From Tritrichomonas musculus (Eukaryota > Parabasalia > Tritrichomonadida > Tritrichomonadidae): 64,000 bases of DNA. The first letter of the stretch is position 1. Each line of letters starts with the position of its first letter. The translations under genes and the position numbers were made by a program. The notes under the pieces are model-generated. The model was not told where the DNA came from. It made no database searches and was given only the letters and a program-made list of their open reading frames with translations. Below, in pieces: positions 1 to 10,693 of the stretch. The stretch is taken from contig JAPFFF010000007.1 in assembly GCA_039105265.1 (NCBI GenBank), positions 2,294,001 to 2,358,000 of the forward strand, written 5' to 3'.

Positions 1-3000
1 GAAGCTTAATTTAGCATTTCTGAAGTTATTTGGTCTCTTGGGTGCTGTTGATGTTAACATGATACAAGATCAGAATGAAAACATCGACATTGAAGAGATC
101 GACATTGATCATCATAAATATTGCTTGAATGTTGTTTGTAAGACATTATTCGGCATTCTTCAAGATAACTCATTAAACATTCATCATTCAGAAGCAACGA
201 TTCGATTAGTCGATATTTTCATCCTACATGAAGAGTCATCTTTTGATTGGTATGTCAAATTTATGCCACTTTTTTTGAATGAAATACGAACAACTAGAAG
301 TTCTGAATTTTTAAAGCTCCTTCAAAATTTGTGTACAAAAGTTCCACCAACTTGGCTGACATGCTTCACTGATGATTTAATTTCATTAGTTTATGAATTG
401 TGGGGCACTGATCAATTACTTGATGTTCTTGGTGTTGTTTCAGCTTTGGCAGCTGCCTTAAACAATCAATTTGCTCCATTTTTGCCTCAATGCATAACGC
501 TTCTTCTTGACTGCTTATTTTCATCGCGTTCATCACGGGCAGACATTTCGTTAAAAGTGATGGAATCGATCCTTGCATTACGACATGTTTCCTATGACTA
601 TTTGTTCTTAATTGTGCCTGAAATTATTACAACTGCATCACGTTCAATGACACCTGAAGAGACTCGAGTTGATGCTCTTGATTCACTTCGAATTATCATT
701 CAAAGTTGCGATTGCTCAAATTACACAGCGTCCATTGTTCGTTGCATTAAATCATGCATACAAACACAAGGAAAAATGAGAGAAATGGCATTACAAGTTC
801 TTTATTCACTTCAAGTTAGTCTTGGTAAAAAATTTGCTCTTTATCAAGATATTTTTAATAGAATTCTTGATCGTGATGACAACTTTAAACAACTTTCTTC
901 ATTGAATTCGGTTGGCAAATTTTCAAATTTTGATTTCATTAACACTTCTGAAAAATTGAGAAGTCTATCGTTCACCAGTACTCCATTACCAACTGATTCC
1001 CAGATTCAATCTTTGCAGCAATCAATTCAGCAACAAAAACAGCAACAATTGCTTTACATTCAATTAAAGAAGAATTTGAAGATTCTTTCAGATTACTTAA
1101 AAACACAGACTCCTTGGGGAATGAAAGAGTTCTTCAAGAAATTCGTAGAAACATTGATTAAATATTCGCCTGAGAATTGCATTTCTATCTCATCGACACT
1201 TGCGAGCAATTTATCAAATATCAGTGAATCGTTATTTAATGTTGCCTTTTTAAGTTGTTGGGAAGTTTTTAATGATGAAGATCGAACAATACTAAAGAAT
1301 TTATTGTTTGACTCATTTCAATCAAGATTTTTATCAGATAATGCACGAAGTCTTATTGTTAATCTGATTGAATTCATGGATCGTGCAGAAAGATCAATCG
1401 GAATTGATCCTGAAACATTGTGCATTAAATGCATTGAATATGGAAATAACGCGCGTGCTTTTTATTTCGCTCAAAGATGGTTCCAAAAGAAAGATGACAA
1501 TGAATCATCTAAGAAAATGATTGAAATCGCTTCAACTCTTGGTTTGCATCAATTAGTAATTGGACTTGCAACCGTCCTTCTAAAAGGATGTTCAACATTG
1601 CCAAGCAGCCTTGAGCAATTGGGCGAATGGGATAAAGCATTAGACCATTACAATGAAGCACTAAAGTCATCATCATTTAAATTTGATGAAATAAATATTT
1701 CTGGAAAACTTCGTTGTATGAAGCATTTAATGATGTGGGATGAAATGATTAAATTCATTCCACTTTTTAACAATCATTACAACAAAACTCTGAAAACAAC
1801 AAATAATAATAAAAGTAGAAGTTATGAATGCTTGAGTGAAAAATGTGAAATTGATGGTGAAATTACAAGAGAAAATGAAATTGCTGCCTCTTTAATTGAA
1901 AGTTGTCATAATCTTCAACGATATCTTGAAATTCCTGATCTTCTTCACCATTGTAATAAAAATGATGTTTCATCGTTTGTATTTGCAGCAATTGCACAAT
2001 TTAAAAATGGACAAAAAGATAAAGCTGAAAAGACAATTAATAAAGCATTTGACACTCTTGCACAACGTGCACGAACAATGTTTAAGCATGATAAATCAAT
2101 GCTTTATCAAACTGTTTTAGAATCAATGAAATTGACTGAATTATCTGAAATAATGAATAATAAAGTTGATCCTTCTTTGTGGAACGAACGTTTAATTCTA
2201 TGTAGAAAAAATTTTGACGTTGCTTTTTCAATCATGTCTGTTCGTTTTTGTTATCAAAAAAGTTTTCAACAATCAATTTTACTCTTAAAAAGGGCATTGA
2301 AAACACATAATTGGACTTTATTTAAACAAGTTGAGAAACAATTCTTTACAGAAAAACAAAGAAAAGAATCATTTGAGATCATTCGAATTGACGCTATGTC
2401 AAAGTGGGAACAAGGAATGTTAAACGAAGCACTCGAACAAATAAATTCCATTGACATTGAGAGCAAATCGATTGAAAATGAAGATTTCTCAAATAATGAC
2501 AAAAAGTTGCATTCAAAAATCAGCTTTTTGAGAGGACAATGGATACTTCGAATGACGCCTCCTAATGAAGTGAACAAAGTCATTGAAAAAGTAATGCCAC
2601 ATATTGAAATGGCTACGAAATTGGATGCACAAAATTATAAAGCTTGGCATCGTTGGTCTTGGGTTTGTGCTAACATATTTCATGCAGATAACAACAAAAC
2701 ATCAGCTGCAATTGACGCTATTAAAGGCTTCATGGAATGTGTTAAATTGAGGGCTGTTAATTCTTTCTCTGATCTGTTACAAATGGTTTCTATTTTCTTC
2801 ATGGCAAATCTTGATGATGAGTCTTTTCAAAGCGTTTCAACGCTTATTTCATCACTCGATGACGCCTTCATTTTAAGGATTTCGCAACAATTGTTCGCTC
2901 AATTGAAGTCCGAAAAAGGAAGAATTTCTCACTTCGTTATTGAATTAATTCGAAGTCGTCTTCCTCGTCTTTTCCACGTCCTTCTTTATCCAATCATTCT

Positions 3001-5146
3001 TCTTCGAAACGGAGACGAAAAGACAACGAGACATCGAATTCGTTCACGTTCAATTTCAAACGTTGCTACTAACAAGATGCCAAAATTGCTGCCGAATTCA
3101 ATCTCATTATCATCTGGAATGAATCAAGCGCCACGACAGTCACCATTATCTAACGTATTATCACGTGTCACACACAAAAATCTAAATCAGAATGACAATT
3201 CCAATAATTTTAATGATTTTGCATTCAATGAAATCGACTTTTCAATGAGCTTCTCAGAAAGAGTGGCTGAAGAATTGATTCAAAACTTCGAGATTGCTAA
3301 TCCAACGGCTGTTCACGAAGCTGAAATAATCAGCACCGGTTTACTTAGAGCTTCTTACTTGAAGATAGAAAAAGTTATCAATTTGTTAACAAAACTATTC
3401 AAGCTCTTCAAGAAGAAAGATTTCAAGAAAATGCTTGAAATTACGGAGTTTGAGTTCAATGAACCAGTGAACAATAACAATGATGAAAACTTCATGCGTT
3501 TTCATTCCGCAGAGCTGATTCGATTGGCCAACATTCTTCAATGCATGAACCATCCAACGGCAGCAGCAATCCAGAAGAACCAGAAGGACCTGCATCAATT
3601 GATGGTCACCTTGTACAAGGACTTGACCGACGAGCTCTCTGAAATCAGGTCGATAAAACTATCGGACATCTCAATTGAGCTAGCTGAGATGAAGGACTCA
3701 GTATTGTCTGTTCCTGGCACCTATGCAGCACATTACGTAACACGGAGTAATCAAGAGAATGATGACAATACAACAACCGTCACAACCGTCACAACAAACA
3801 GTACAACAAACATTACTTCATTCTTGAACATTGAAGCCTCAAATGCAGCCACAAATAACAACACAAACAACCAAAATGACCCTGATAATAACAACAACAT
3901 TAATTCTTCGACGGTTACTAACGGTTATGGTGAAAATGATTTGATAACAATTGCAAGCTTCCATCCAGCTCTCGAGATGATCAAGTCAAAGCAGTACCCA
4001 AGACTTGTCGTCATCAACGGAAGCGACGGTTGCCAACACACTTCACTTCTTAAGGGTCAGGAGGACCTGAGACTCGACCAGAACGTGATGCAGTTCTTCG
4101 AGCTGATCAACATGCACATTGAAAACAGCTTCCCTCCCGAAAGCCGCCATCTTCGCGTCCACACGTACTCGATAACTCCCCTCTCGAGCATGTCGGGACT
4201 CATCCAGTTCATAGACAACACCGACACGCTCTACAGGCTCATCTCCGGATACAGGCAGCAGAGGGGAATCAAGCTGAAATTGGAGGAGACGATAGGAAGT
4301 GACGGTTATAATAACATTGAATTTTTGACTCCTATTCAGAGGCTCGAATTCCTGCAGCAGGTTAATAGTAATAAGGAGAACGATGAGAAATTGAAAGGAA
4401 ATGACCTTAGAGAGGTCATTTGGCTGAAAAGCGGAAACGCTTATAATTGGATATTGAGAACAATTAGATTCGCTCAGACTTCCGCAATCGTCTCTATCGT
4501 AGGTTATATACTCGGTTTGGGCGATAGACACCCATCTAATATAATGATGCATAGATTGTCGGGTGATGTTATTCATATAGATCTTGGCGATTGTTTCGAA
4601 GTAGGTAAAAAACGATCAAAATTCCCTGAAAAAGTTCCATTTAGATTAACGCGAATGATAAGAAATGCCTTTGGTCCATCGGGCATTGAAGGTGAATTTA
4701 GGCTCACTTGTGAACAGACAATGAAATTAGTACGTGGGCATAGAGAATCAATCATGACGGTCCTAAATATATTTCTTCAAGATCCACTTGAAGGAACAAT
4801 TAAAACTCAAACTGTTTCATCTACTGCATCATCTTCTGTTTTAATATCATTAAATGCAAATATTAAACAAACAAATAATAACAATAATAATGATGATGCT
4901 AATATTGACGACGAAAGTAAAAATGATCATATTAATGCTGTAAATGGTAATGATGACGATGACGAAAATGGCGTGAAACTAAATATTACAGAAGCACTTG
5001 AAAGAATTACAAGTAAGATTATTGGTAAAGATTTTGATAATGAGACGGAATTAGAAATTAAAGATCAGGTTGGTAAACTTATTATCAGTGCTCAAGATGA
5101 ATATAACCTTGCTCACATGTATCCAGGATGGTTGCCATTTTGGTAA
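1..5146 (+). CDS. TOR: TOR-type PI3K-related protein kinase, 5' end outside the window
   Basis: Large Ser/Thr kinase of the target-of-rapamycin family, the nutrient and growth controller. The frame is open to base 2 and the first codons resemble the LGLLGA(L/V)D segment in the middle of TOR HEAT repeats. Roughly the first 900 residues are therefore missing because of the window edge. Order: end of HEAT repeats, a Gln-rich linker (about 1005-1060), the FAT helical region (about 1400-3000), a diverged FRB-like bundle ending in VPGTYA (about 3250-3725), an Asn/Thr-rich insert (3760-3930), then the kinase domain (about 3940-4790). The ATP-binding Lys lies in LLKGQED (4052-4054), the catalytic DRHPSN begins at 4523, and DLGDCFE begins at 4580. 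An acidic Asn-rich insert precedes a canonical FATC tail ending GWLPFW. Kinase residues look complete. Two stretches (3540-3730, 3950-4290) are clearly GC-richer than the rest of the gene. TOR rather than ATM/ATR is favoured by the FATC and DCFE sequence. Confidence 0.93.
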   Translation, partial: KLNLAFLKLFGLLGAVDVNMIQDQNENIDIEEIDIDHHKYCLNVVCKTLFGILQDNSLNIHHSEATIRLVDIFILHEESSFDWYVKFMPLFLNEIRTTRSSEFLKLLQNLCTKVPPTWLTCFTDDLISLVYELWGTDQLLDVLGVVSALAAALNNQFAPFLPQCITLLLDCLFSSRSSRADISLKVMESILALRHVSYDYLFLIVPEIITTASRSMTPEETRVDALDSLRIIIQSCDCSNYTASIVRCIKSCIQTQGKMREMALQVLYSLQVSLGKKFALYQDIFNRILDRDDNFKQLSSLNSVGKFSNFDFINTSEKLRSLSFTSTPLPTDSQIQSLQQSIQQQKQQQLLYIQLKKNLKILSDYLKTQTPWGMKEFFKKFVETLIKYSPENCISISSTLASNLSNISESLFNVAFLSCWEVFNDEDRTILKNLLFDSFQSRFLSDNARSLIVNLIEFMDRAERSIGIDPETLCIKCIEYGNNARAFYFAQRWFQKKDDNESSKKMIEIASTLGLHQLVIGLATVLLKGCSTLPSSLEQLGEWDKALDHYNEALKSSSFKFDEINISGKLRCMKHLMMWDEMIKFIPLFNNHYNKTLKTTNNNKSRSYECLSEKCEIDGEITRENEIAASLIESCHNLQRYLEIPDLLHHCNKNDVSSFVFAAIAQFKNGQKDKAEKTINKAFDTLAQRARTMFKHDKSMLYQTVLESMKLTELSEIMNNKVDPSLWNERLILCRKNFDVAFSIMSVRFCYQKSFQQSILLLKRALKTHNWTLFKQVEKQFFTEKQRKESFEIIRIDAMSKWEQGMLNEALEQINSIDIESKSIENEDFSNNDKKLHSKISFLRGQWILRMTPPNEVNKVIEKVMPHIEMATKLDAQNYKAWHRWSWVCANIFHADNNKTSAAIDAIKGFMECVKLRAVNSFSDLLQMVSIFFMANLDDESFQSVSTLISSLDDAFILRISQQLFAQLKSEKGRISHFVIELIRSRLPRLFHVLLYPIILLRNGDEKTTRHRIRSRSISNVATNKMPKLLPNSISLSSGMNQAPRQSPLSNVLSRVTHKNLNQNDNSNNFNDFAFNEIDFSMSFSERVAEELIQNFEIANPTAVHEAEIISTGLLRASYLKIEKVINLLTKLFKLFKKKDFKKMLEITEFEFNEPVNNNNDENFMRFHSAELIRLANILQCMNHPTAAAIQKNQKDLHQLMVTLYKDLTDELSEIRSIKLSDISIELAEMKDSVLSVPGTYAAHYVTRSNQENDDNTTTVTTVTTNSTTNITSFLNIEASNAATNNNTNNQNDPDNNNNINSSTVTNGYGENDLITIASFHPALEMIKSKQYPRLVVINGSDGCQHTSLLKGQEDLRLDQNVMQFFELINMHIENSFPPESRHLRVHTYSITPLSSMSGLIQFIDNTDTLYRLISGYRQQRGIKLKLEETIGSDGYNNIEFLTPIQRLEFLQQVNSNKENDEKLKGNDLREVIWLKSGNAYNWILRTIRFAQTSAIVSIVGYILGLGDRHPSNIMMHRLSGDVIHIDLGDCFEVGKKRSKFPEKVPFRLTRMIRNAFGPSGIEGEFRLTCEQTMKLVRGHRESIMTVLNIFLQDPLEGTIKTQTVSSTASSSVLISLNANIKQTNNNNNNDDANIDDESKNDHINAVNGNDDDDENGVKLNITEALERITSKIIGKDFDNETELEIKDQVGKLIISAQDEYNLAHMYPGWLPFW

Positions 5147-5869
5147 TTCTTCAAAATATAACATTTTTTTATTTTAATTCATTCTGTTTATTTTAATGTT
5201 TTAATAAATTATGATTTCAAATATCTTTGATATCGATATCAATTTTCTTAATATACGATATTATTATATATCATGAAAAATAAGATTTTTAAAATTCTTT
5301 GAATTTATATAATGAATAAATAATTTAAATGATTTTTTATTAGTCAATCACCTAATTAAACTTCATCAACGTCCTTTTTGCCATCATTTTTTTTTTTTTT
5401 TTTTTTGATGACCAAAAAGGAAACTGGGAGCTAAAAAAAGCAAGATAAAACTAAAATAATAGTATCTGTGATTGAAGCATTTTGCAGTTCTGAAGTTAAT
5501 AAACCTTAAGTTCATTTTAATCAATCTTTTCATTTTTAATCCTTAGTATATGAATCAATAGGAAATTTTGAAGATATTGGTTGAATAGCATCAAACAGTG
5601 ATTTCTTGTTGATGTAGATCAATAATAAAACCAATGCCTTTTTTAATATATGCACGAGAAAATGAGTTTAATCTTATTTATTAGAATCTTTATTGTTCAA
5701 ATTAGTTTTCAATGATAAATTGAAAATTGAGTTGCATGCAAAAATGACTTCCAGTTTATCCAAAATTCATACAATTTTCAGGATATTTTTTAAACCTTCT
5801 TTTCAACAGCTTGATTATTTATAACTCCCAGGACAAAAACTTCATAAATGTTCAGAATTTAAATATTAT
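5147..5869. other. Intergenic AT-rich DNA, no gene seen
   Basis: Between the TOR stop and the Cys-rich relic I see only AT-rich sequence with a run of about 21 T near 5386-5406. The short frames here have no coding character. Confidence 0.6.
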
Positions 5870-6140
5870 GTATCATCGCACTCTTTATAAATATCAAAAC
5901 TTTCACATCTTTTACATTTTAAAAGACATTTTATACAAATTCCATATTTTGAATAATATCCATCTATCCATTGATACAATTCATATGAACTATTGCATTT
6001 TTGACATATGAAACCACAAGGAATGCAATTATTTGTTTTCACGTATTCTATAACTTCAATCAAATCCACCAACATATTTGGTACAATATGCTTTATTGTA
6101 ATCGCAATTAGCACAATTTGGAGGACATTGCTAACATTTC
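5870..6140 (-). pseudogene. Cys-rich (furin-like repeat) protein relic
   Basis: On the minus strand two adjacent frames carry the spacing of furin/growth-factor-receptor-type Cys repeats. One frame (about 6060-6140) has CPPNCANC followed by a further Cys. The other (about 5870-6047) has CIPCGFICQKC and later CIKCLLKCKRC. The two stretches are offset by a frame change and contain stops, so this is a decayed fragment of a longer host surface-type protein. No start, signal peptide or membrane segment survives. The family is inferred from Cys spacing only. Confidence 0.45.
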
Positions 6141-6449
6141 TTATCAATTATTAATAATCAGAATACTTTTAGGTTATATAAACTTTACCATTTAAAGTTT
6201 CGGTAAAAATTATGTGAAAATATTTATATACTTTCAATTAATTCTCTCAAAAATTGAGAAAAATAGAAAAAATTGAAAAAATAAAATTTTATTATCCCAT
6301 AATTATCATCATAATTTCTTTAAAGAAACCTCATATATTCAATAAAATATGTTAAAAAAATGTTCTTGTAAAAATAATTTTATCAATTTTATACTTTCAC
6401 TTTTTGTGATTAAAAATAATTTTATCAATTTTATATTTTTTAATTTCAA
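6141..6449. other. Upstream region of the 334-residue membrane-protein gene
   Basis: Very AT-rich spacer. The sequence TTTCAAATG spans the start codon at 6450, so the 5' leader may be only a few bases, as is usual in trichomonads. A segment of about 18 bases (AATAATTTTATCAATTTTAT) occurs twice just upstream, near 6372 and 6415. Confidence 0.4.
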
Positions 6450-7454
6450 ATGACTCAAGTTTTAGAATCACTTAATGATGATACATATGAACCAAGTCAA
6501 TATCAAGTAAGTAACGGTCGTGAAGGTTTATCATGTTGTAAAATAATTTTAGTTATTTTTGGATCATTATTTATTTTATTAGGAATAATTGATATGATCG
6601 TTTTTTATGTAATTCCAAACAATCAGTTAAAGCAAAATAAGAAAAAATATCCCAATTATGAGTTTGACAAACCAGACATTACCTTAATTGCATTTCATTT
6701 TTTGGAACATTTTTTTCTTATTTTGACCGGCATTATGATGATACTTGGCATTATACCTGATTTACCTGGAACTCTTACTTATATACTTCCAATAATTTTT
6801 ATCTCATTATTAACAGTTACTTTTTATACCCTTCAAGTTGTTTTTACTCTATACGACTTAAACTTTATTGACAAGGAAGATTTTACTTTATCTCAGCTTT
6901 CTCTTCTTTTAAACAATGAACATCCAATTAATTCATATATGATATATGTTATAGGTAAAACCAAAAGGCATAAAGGAGGTTATTACACATGTTACTCTAA
7001 AGGAGGTATTTCTCTTCAAGTCGAATCCAATCTCTCGCTTCCGCATTTTGATCCAAATAAATATGAGCCCGATTTTTTATACATTATTATCTCTCAAAAC
7101 GTGAATACGTCAGATGAACTTATCCCATGGTTTGACCAAGCTAAGGAGAAAGTTATTTCCTGTGAAAATAAACACAGCGCCACTGGCAACTATCATCCGT
7201 TTGTTGAAGGAAAGAATTTTATCTCAAATGGTAAAAAAGTGCCTTCAAAGTATTCAAAAGGTTCGGCATTTACATCAGCCTTTTTTGGTGTTGGCGTTTA
7301 CTATGAATTGTTGAAAAAATCAATACCAATTAAAAGATTTACTCAAAATTCAAATATTTATCTGAAGCCTGGTTTTAATTATAACGAAACTATTTTGAAT
7401 ACTAGTTGCTCTTCAATTGGAAGCTGCCAAGCTGCCAATGATATACCACGCTAA
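6450..7454 (+). CDS. Unknown membrane protein with three predicted transmembrane helices
   Basis: I do not recognise this 334-residue protein. It starts with about 30 polar residues and a CC pair. Three strongly hydrophobic helices follow (about residues 31-53, 80-100 and 105-130). The second half is soluble, with seven Cys (for example YYTCYSKGG and NTSCSSIGSC near the C-terminus) and N-glycosylation-type NxT/S sites (NETI, NTSC). This suggests a domain outside the cytosol stabilised by disulfides. The frame is intact and codon use matches the neighbouring host genes. It stands alone between relics. It could belong to a trichomonad surface-protein family, but no function can be assigned. Confidence 0.75.
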   Translation: MTQVLESLNDDTYEPSQYQVSNGREGLSCCKIILVIFGSLFILLGIIDMIVFYVIPNNQLKQNKKKYPNYEFDKPDITLIAFHFLEHFFLILTGIMMILGIIPDLPGTLTYILPIIFISLLTVTFYTLQVVFTLYDLNFIDKEDFTLSQLSLLLNNEHPINSYMIYVIGKTKRHKGGYYTCYSKGGISLQVESNLSLPHFDPNKYEPDFLYIIISQNVNTSDELIPWFDQAKEKVISCENKHSATGNYHPFVEGKNFISNGKKVPSKYSKGSAFTSAFFGVGVYYELLKKSIPIKRFTQNSNIYLKPGFNYNETILNTSCSSIGSCQAANDIPR

Positions 7455-8520
7455 AAGCAACAAAAATGATATAAACTTATTTTTTTAGTGTTATTATAGA
7501 ATATTCAATTTTAACTCACAATTCATGATGGTGTAAAATGGCGTTCACAAAAGTTTTATTTTAACCATAACCGATTTACTACTGACCTTAGATTTTTGAA
7601 TAATAATTATTTTTTCAATTGTCTTTTTTCTTGTGTAATAAAGAAATCAAACTTTATGAATAATTTGTATAGCTTAAGAGAAATTATCAAAATGGCAGCT
7701 AAAACCGTTATTATTATTATGATCATCAGGACTGAAAAACATTATATTGAACAAGTATCAAGAAGAAGAAGATTTTACTTTTGTTTTTGGTGAAACTGTG
7801 CTATCAAAGATTTATTTCACAATTTCATCAGACAGGCCCAACAATTAATAATATTAATTTTGGCAAATTTGTCAAAATCATCGATAAAGCAAGACACAAT
7901 TTCATACCTTCAACAAATATCGAGTGGATTTTCAATTGAAATCAACTCATAATAATCAATTAAGTTATTTTTTTTTTTTTTTTTTTTTTTTTTTATTAAT
8001 TTTTCTTATAAAACTGAGCGATCTTTCTCCAACGAATTTCAATGCACATGAGGAACAGAGAGTGATTTATACCTGCTTTCTGAGTTTAACGACATGAATG
8101 ATTTTTCATCATTTACATTTCGAAATCGACGAGTTTTTGAAAGCATTACGTGTGATTCAGTGCATGATCATTTCACACTCAGAACTGCGAATCGAAAGCG
8201 AGAAGACAGTCCGTTTGGCGTCATTTCAGACATTTTGTTTCTTGAGGAGATTGAGTTCGTGTGTCTGAGTGAAACTGAATTTTTTTAGATTTTGATTCAT
8301 CGTTTGACTTCAACGGCATGAGCACGCAGCTGTTGGCAGAATCTTTGCCAGTGCTTCTTTCCACATCCAGTGAAAAAGTGCCAAACGAGACTGAAGGAAA
8401 GAGTCTGCAACGTGTAAAGCATCATCGCTGGTGGAGTTGATGAATACGAATGGCTTGGTGAAAGACCGAACAATAAAAATAAAGGCGGTTTTCCAAATCG
8501 CAAACAGCTCTTTATTTAGC
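7455..8520. other. Relic-bearing spacer
   Basis: No intact gene. There is a T run at about 7968-7994. From about 8090 to 8480 the base composition is less AT-rich and short frames look coding-like on the plus strand, but none is long or recognisable. It may be the front of the ankyrin relic that follows. Confidence 0.4.
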
Positions 8521-9940
8521 TGTTACATTACAAAACATTGAAATCATAAAACTTTTATTATCACATCCAAAAATTGAAGTTAATCTTCCAGAAGAATCCA
8601 AAAACAAATCACAAACAGCTCTTTTCAAATGTAATCACACTCAACTATCTGTCACGCAAATTCAATGTGCACAAACTAATAAAGAAGAAACAATTATCGC
8701 GAATTGATTGATGATTTTTTAAACAGAGAAGATATAAAAAACAGCGAAAGAAACGAAAAATTGGAAGAAATTCTTTCAAATCATTTCAATTTGTTTTTCA
8801 AAGATGACCGTTAAAGAAATTCTTTCACACTCCACAGAATTTTGAACAAATACTTCAATTCGAAAGGATGCACTGCTAAATGTGAAGAAATGTATGAAAG
8901 AAAAAGGAAACGAAGCATCAATTCTTTTCACCACTGTTAAATGAAATGCTAAAAGTGTTCATTATATGAATAATAAAATGAAAGAATATAAATTCGAACT
9001 TCAAACAATGCTTATTCAATGCTCTGGATACTTTTTTGAATACATTGAATATCAAGAAACAGAAAACCGAAGCAACTGTAAAAAAAATTGAGAAACTTAC
9101 AAAAACAAATTAGCAATATGAGGAATTCATATGAAAAACGATTTCAAGCATTGGAAAATAAATTTAAAAAGCAAAATGAACAACTAATTATTCATGATTC
9201 ACAAATTGTTGAGGAACAAAATCTTAGAAAAAAGCAAATTGAAGAAATAGAGAAAATGAGAATTGAGCAACAAAAGTTATTTGATAAACAAATAGCGCAA
9301 ATCAGGGCTAAAGAACGAGCTCTTAGAGAACAGCAAATAGAGCAAATGAGGAATGAAGAGCGAAATTTAAGGGAAAAACAAATAGAACAAATAAGAAATG
9401 AAGAGAGAAATCTAAGAGAAAAGCAAGTGGAAAAAGTGAAGAAAACGATTAGTGACATATCATCAGATTACTTTTTAAAGGAAGACATTTCCAAATTCAA
9501 TCATTTTAGAGAAGAGACACAGGCAGTTGCAATGTCGGGACTTGTTGAAAAGAACCAAAATAAAATATTAGTTTAATGCCAATAAAAATTTATCTTTTTC
9601 ATCGAATGAGCAATTGAAAGCCAATTACAAATTCAATTCAAGCAATTACATTGTTATTCAAACAGAAGATAATTCAGCTAGTTTTCAAAACAATGACAAA
9701 ATTAAAGGAATTGTGATTTCATCAAATTCAATAGAAATGCTCTATGAAAATAAATCAATTGAATCAAATGAATTCATTGATATTCTAACCAACTGTAACG
9801 TAATTGAAGTAAATATTCAATATCCTTCAAGTAATTATCATGAAATATCCGATATGCTATCGAATATCATCAGAAAACATGATTTAAAGCTGAAACTAAT
9901 AACTCGTATTATTTATTTAAGTGAAAATGATGAAGCGCTT
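8521..9940 (+). pseudogene. Ankyrin-repeat / coiled-coil protein relic
   Basis: A plus-strand frame from 8534 reads NIEIIKLLLSHPKIEVNL, which is the second helix and loop of an ankyrin repeat. Downstream the frame changes several times. From 9088 to 9573 a clean 162-residue stretch is a coiled coil built on repeats of about 14 residues with LREKQIEQ(I/M)RNEER. From 9568 to about 9930 a further coding-like frame continues in another phase. The pieces probably descend from one host gene, broken by several frameshifts and stops. Ankyrin proteins form large, fast-turning families in trichomonads. Whether the 162-residue coil is still expressed cannot be told. Confidence 0.5.
9088..9576 (+). CDS. 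Possible small coiled-coil protein (or surviving piece of the relic)
   Basis: This is a 162-residue open frame, Lys/Glu/Gln-rich. Residues about 35-125 are tandem helical repeats of LREKQIEQIRNEER type, which is classic charged coiled coil. The C-terminal 35 residues are not repetitive. It sits inside a decayed ankyrin-type gene, and sequence in another phase continues the coding character directly after its stop, so it is more likely a fragment than a gene. The repeats are also similar at DNA level, which could arise by slippage. Confidence 0.35.
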   Translation: MRNLQKQISNMRNSYEKRFQALENKFKKQNEQLIIHDSQIVEEQNLRKKQIEEIEKMRIEQQKLFDKQIAQIRAKERALREQQIEQMRNEERNLREKQIEQIRNEERNLREKQVEKVKKTISDISSDYFLKEDISKFNHFREETQAVAMSGLVEKNQNKILV

Positions 9941-10672
9941 CGGCATCGGCAACATCGAGGGTGGCTATAAGGATCCATCAGCGACACTCCCGTCATTCAG
10001 GGCGATCAACACGGCAGCGCCGCAGCTGAAGGAGTGCGAGATGCGGATGATTCTCGACAAGGGCGTCGCGGAGAATTTTGTCGAATTCAAAGCGCACATC
10101 GCATCAAGCGGAAGCGTGTACATCGGGACATCGTCGAATGCAAGGTGTGTTGTCAACATCAAAGCCAACATCAGCAACAAGATACTGAACACGTCAATAA
10201 CAATTGACTCGATGAGCCCGTATCAGTTACGGTGCTGCGAGCCGTACAGGGCGGTCAAGTGCGGCTACGCGAACACGTCATGGCATAGCTTCAGGCCAGA
10301 GTTCATGGACACGCTGTACGAGGTGTCGCACAACCTGAGCTACATCTCAGATGTCGGAGCATCGCAAGCACCGGCATCACCGTCCAAGTGGGCACGCGTC
10401 AAGGAGTTCATCTTCAGCATACTCAAAGTTGTCGCAATTGTCGCTGTTGCTGTAATAGTGCCAGTTGTTGCAACAAGTGTCCAGGCATCGCACAGTTTGG
10501 TATGGACTTATGCAGCAAAAATCCAATCCAACTTCAACCAAACAACAATCAACAACCTCTCATCATAATGCCACCCAATCAGAATGACGACAGCTACTCA
10601 GACAGCGAGTCCGGCAACAAATCACGCAGAAGAAGAAATCATAAACATGACCATACAGATGAATATTCTTAA
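9921..10672 (+). other. GC-rich membrane-protein reading frame of foreign composition, broken
   Basis: Between about 9940 and 10550 the DNA is visibly GC-rich, with codons such as CTG, GTC, GCG and GAC that the surrounding genes avoid. It encodes an Ala/Ser-rich domain with several Cys (RCCEPY, VKCGY). A hydrophobic helix of about 20 residues (VVAIVAVAVIVPVVA) follows near the end, and the continuing coding stretch to 10672 is a basic, Asn/Gln-rich tail. The whole looks like a single-pass membrane protein but is not intact. It lies tail to tail with another one-helix protein. Composition suggests transfer or a mobile or virus-like element (for example Maverick/Polinton, common in trichomonads). 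I recognise no diagnostic domain, so this is a guess. Confidence 0.45.
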
Positions 10673-10693
10673 ATCTCATTTTATTTAAATTAA

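Noticed and set aside
4043-4576. Long minus-strand frame opposite the TOR kinase domain
   Set aside because: The plus strand carries the conserved kinase motifs. The minus frame is a shadow in the GC-rich patch.
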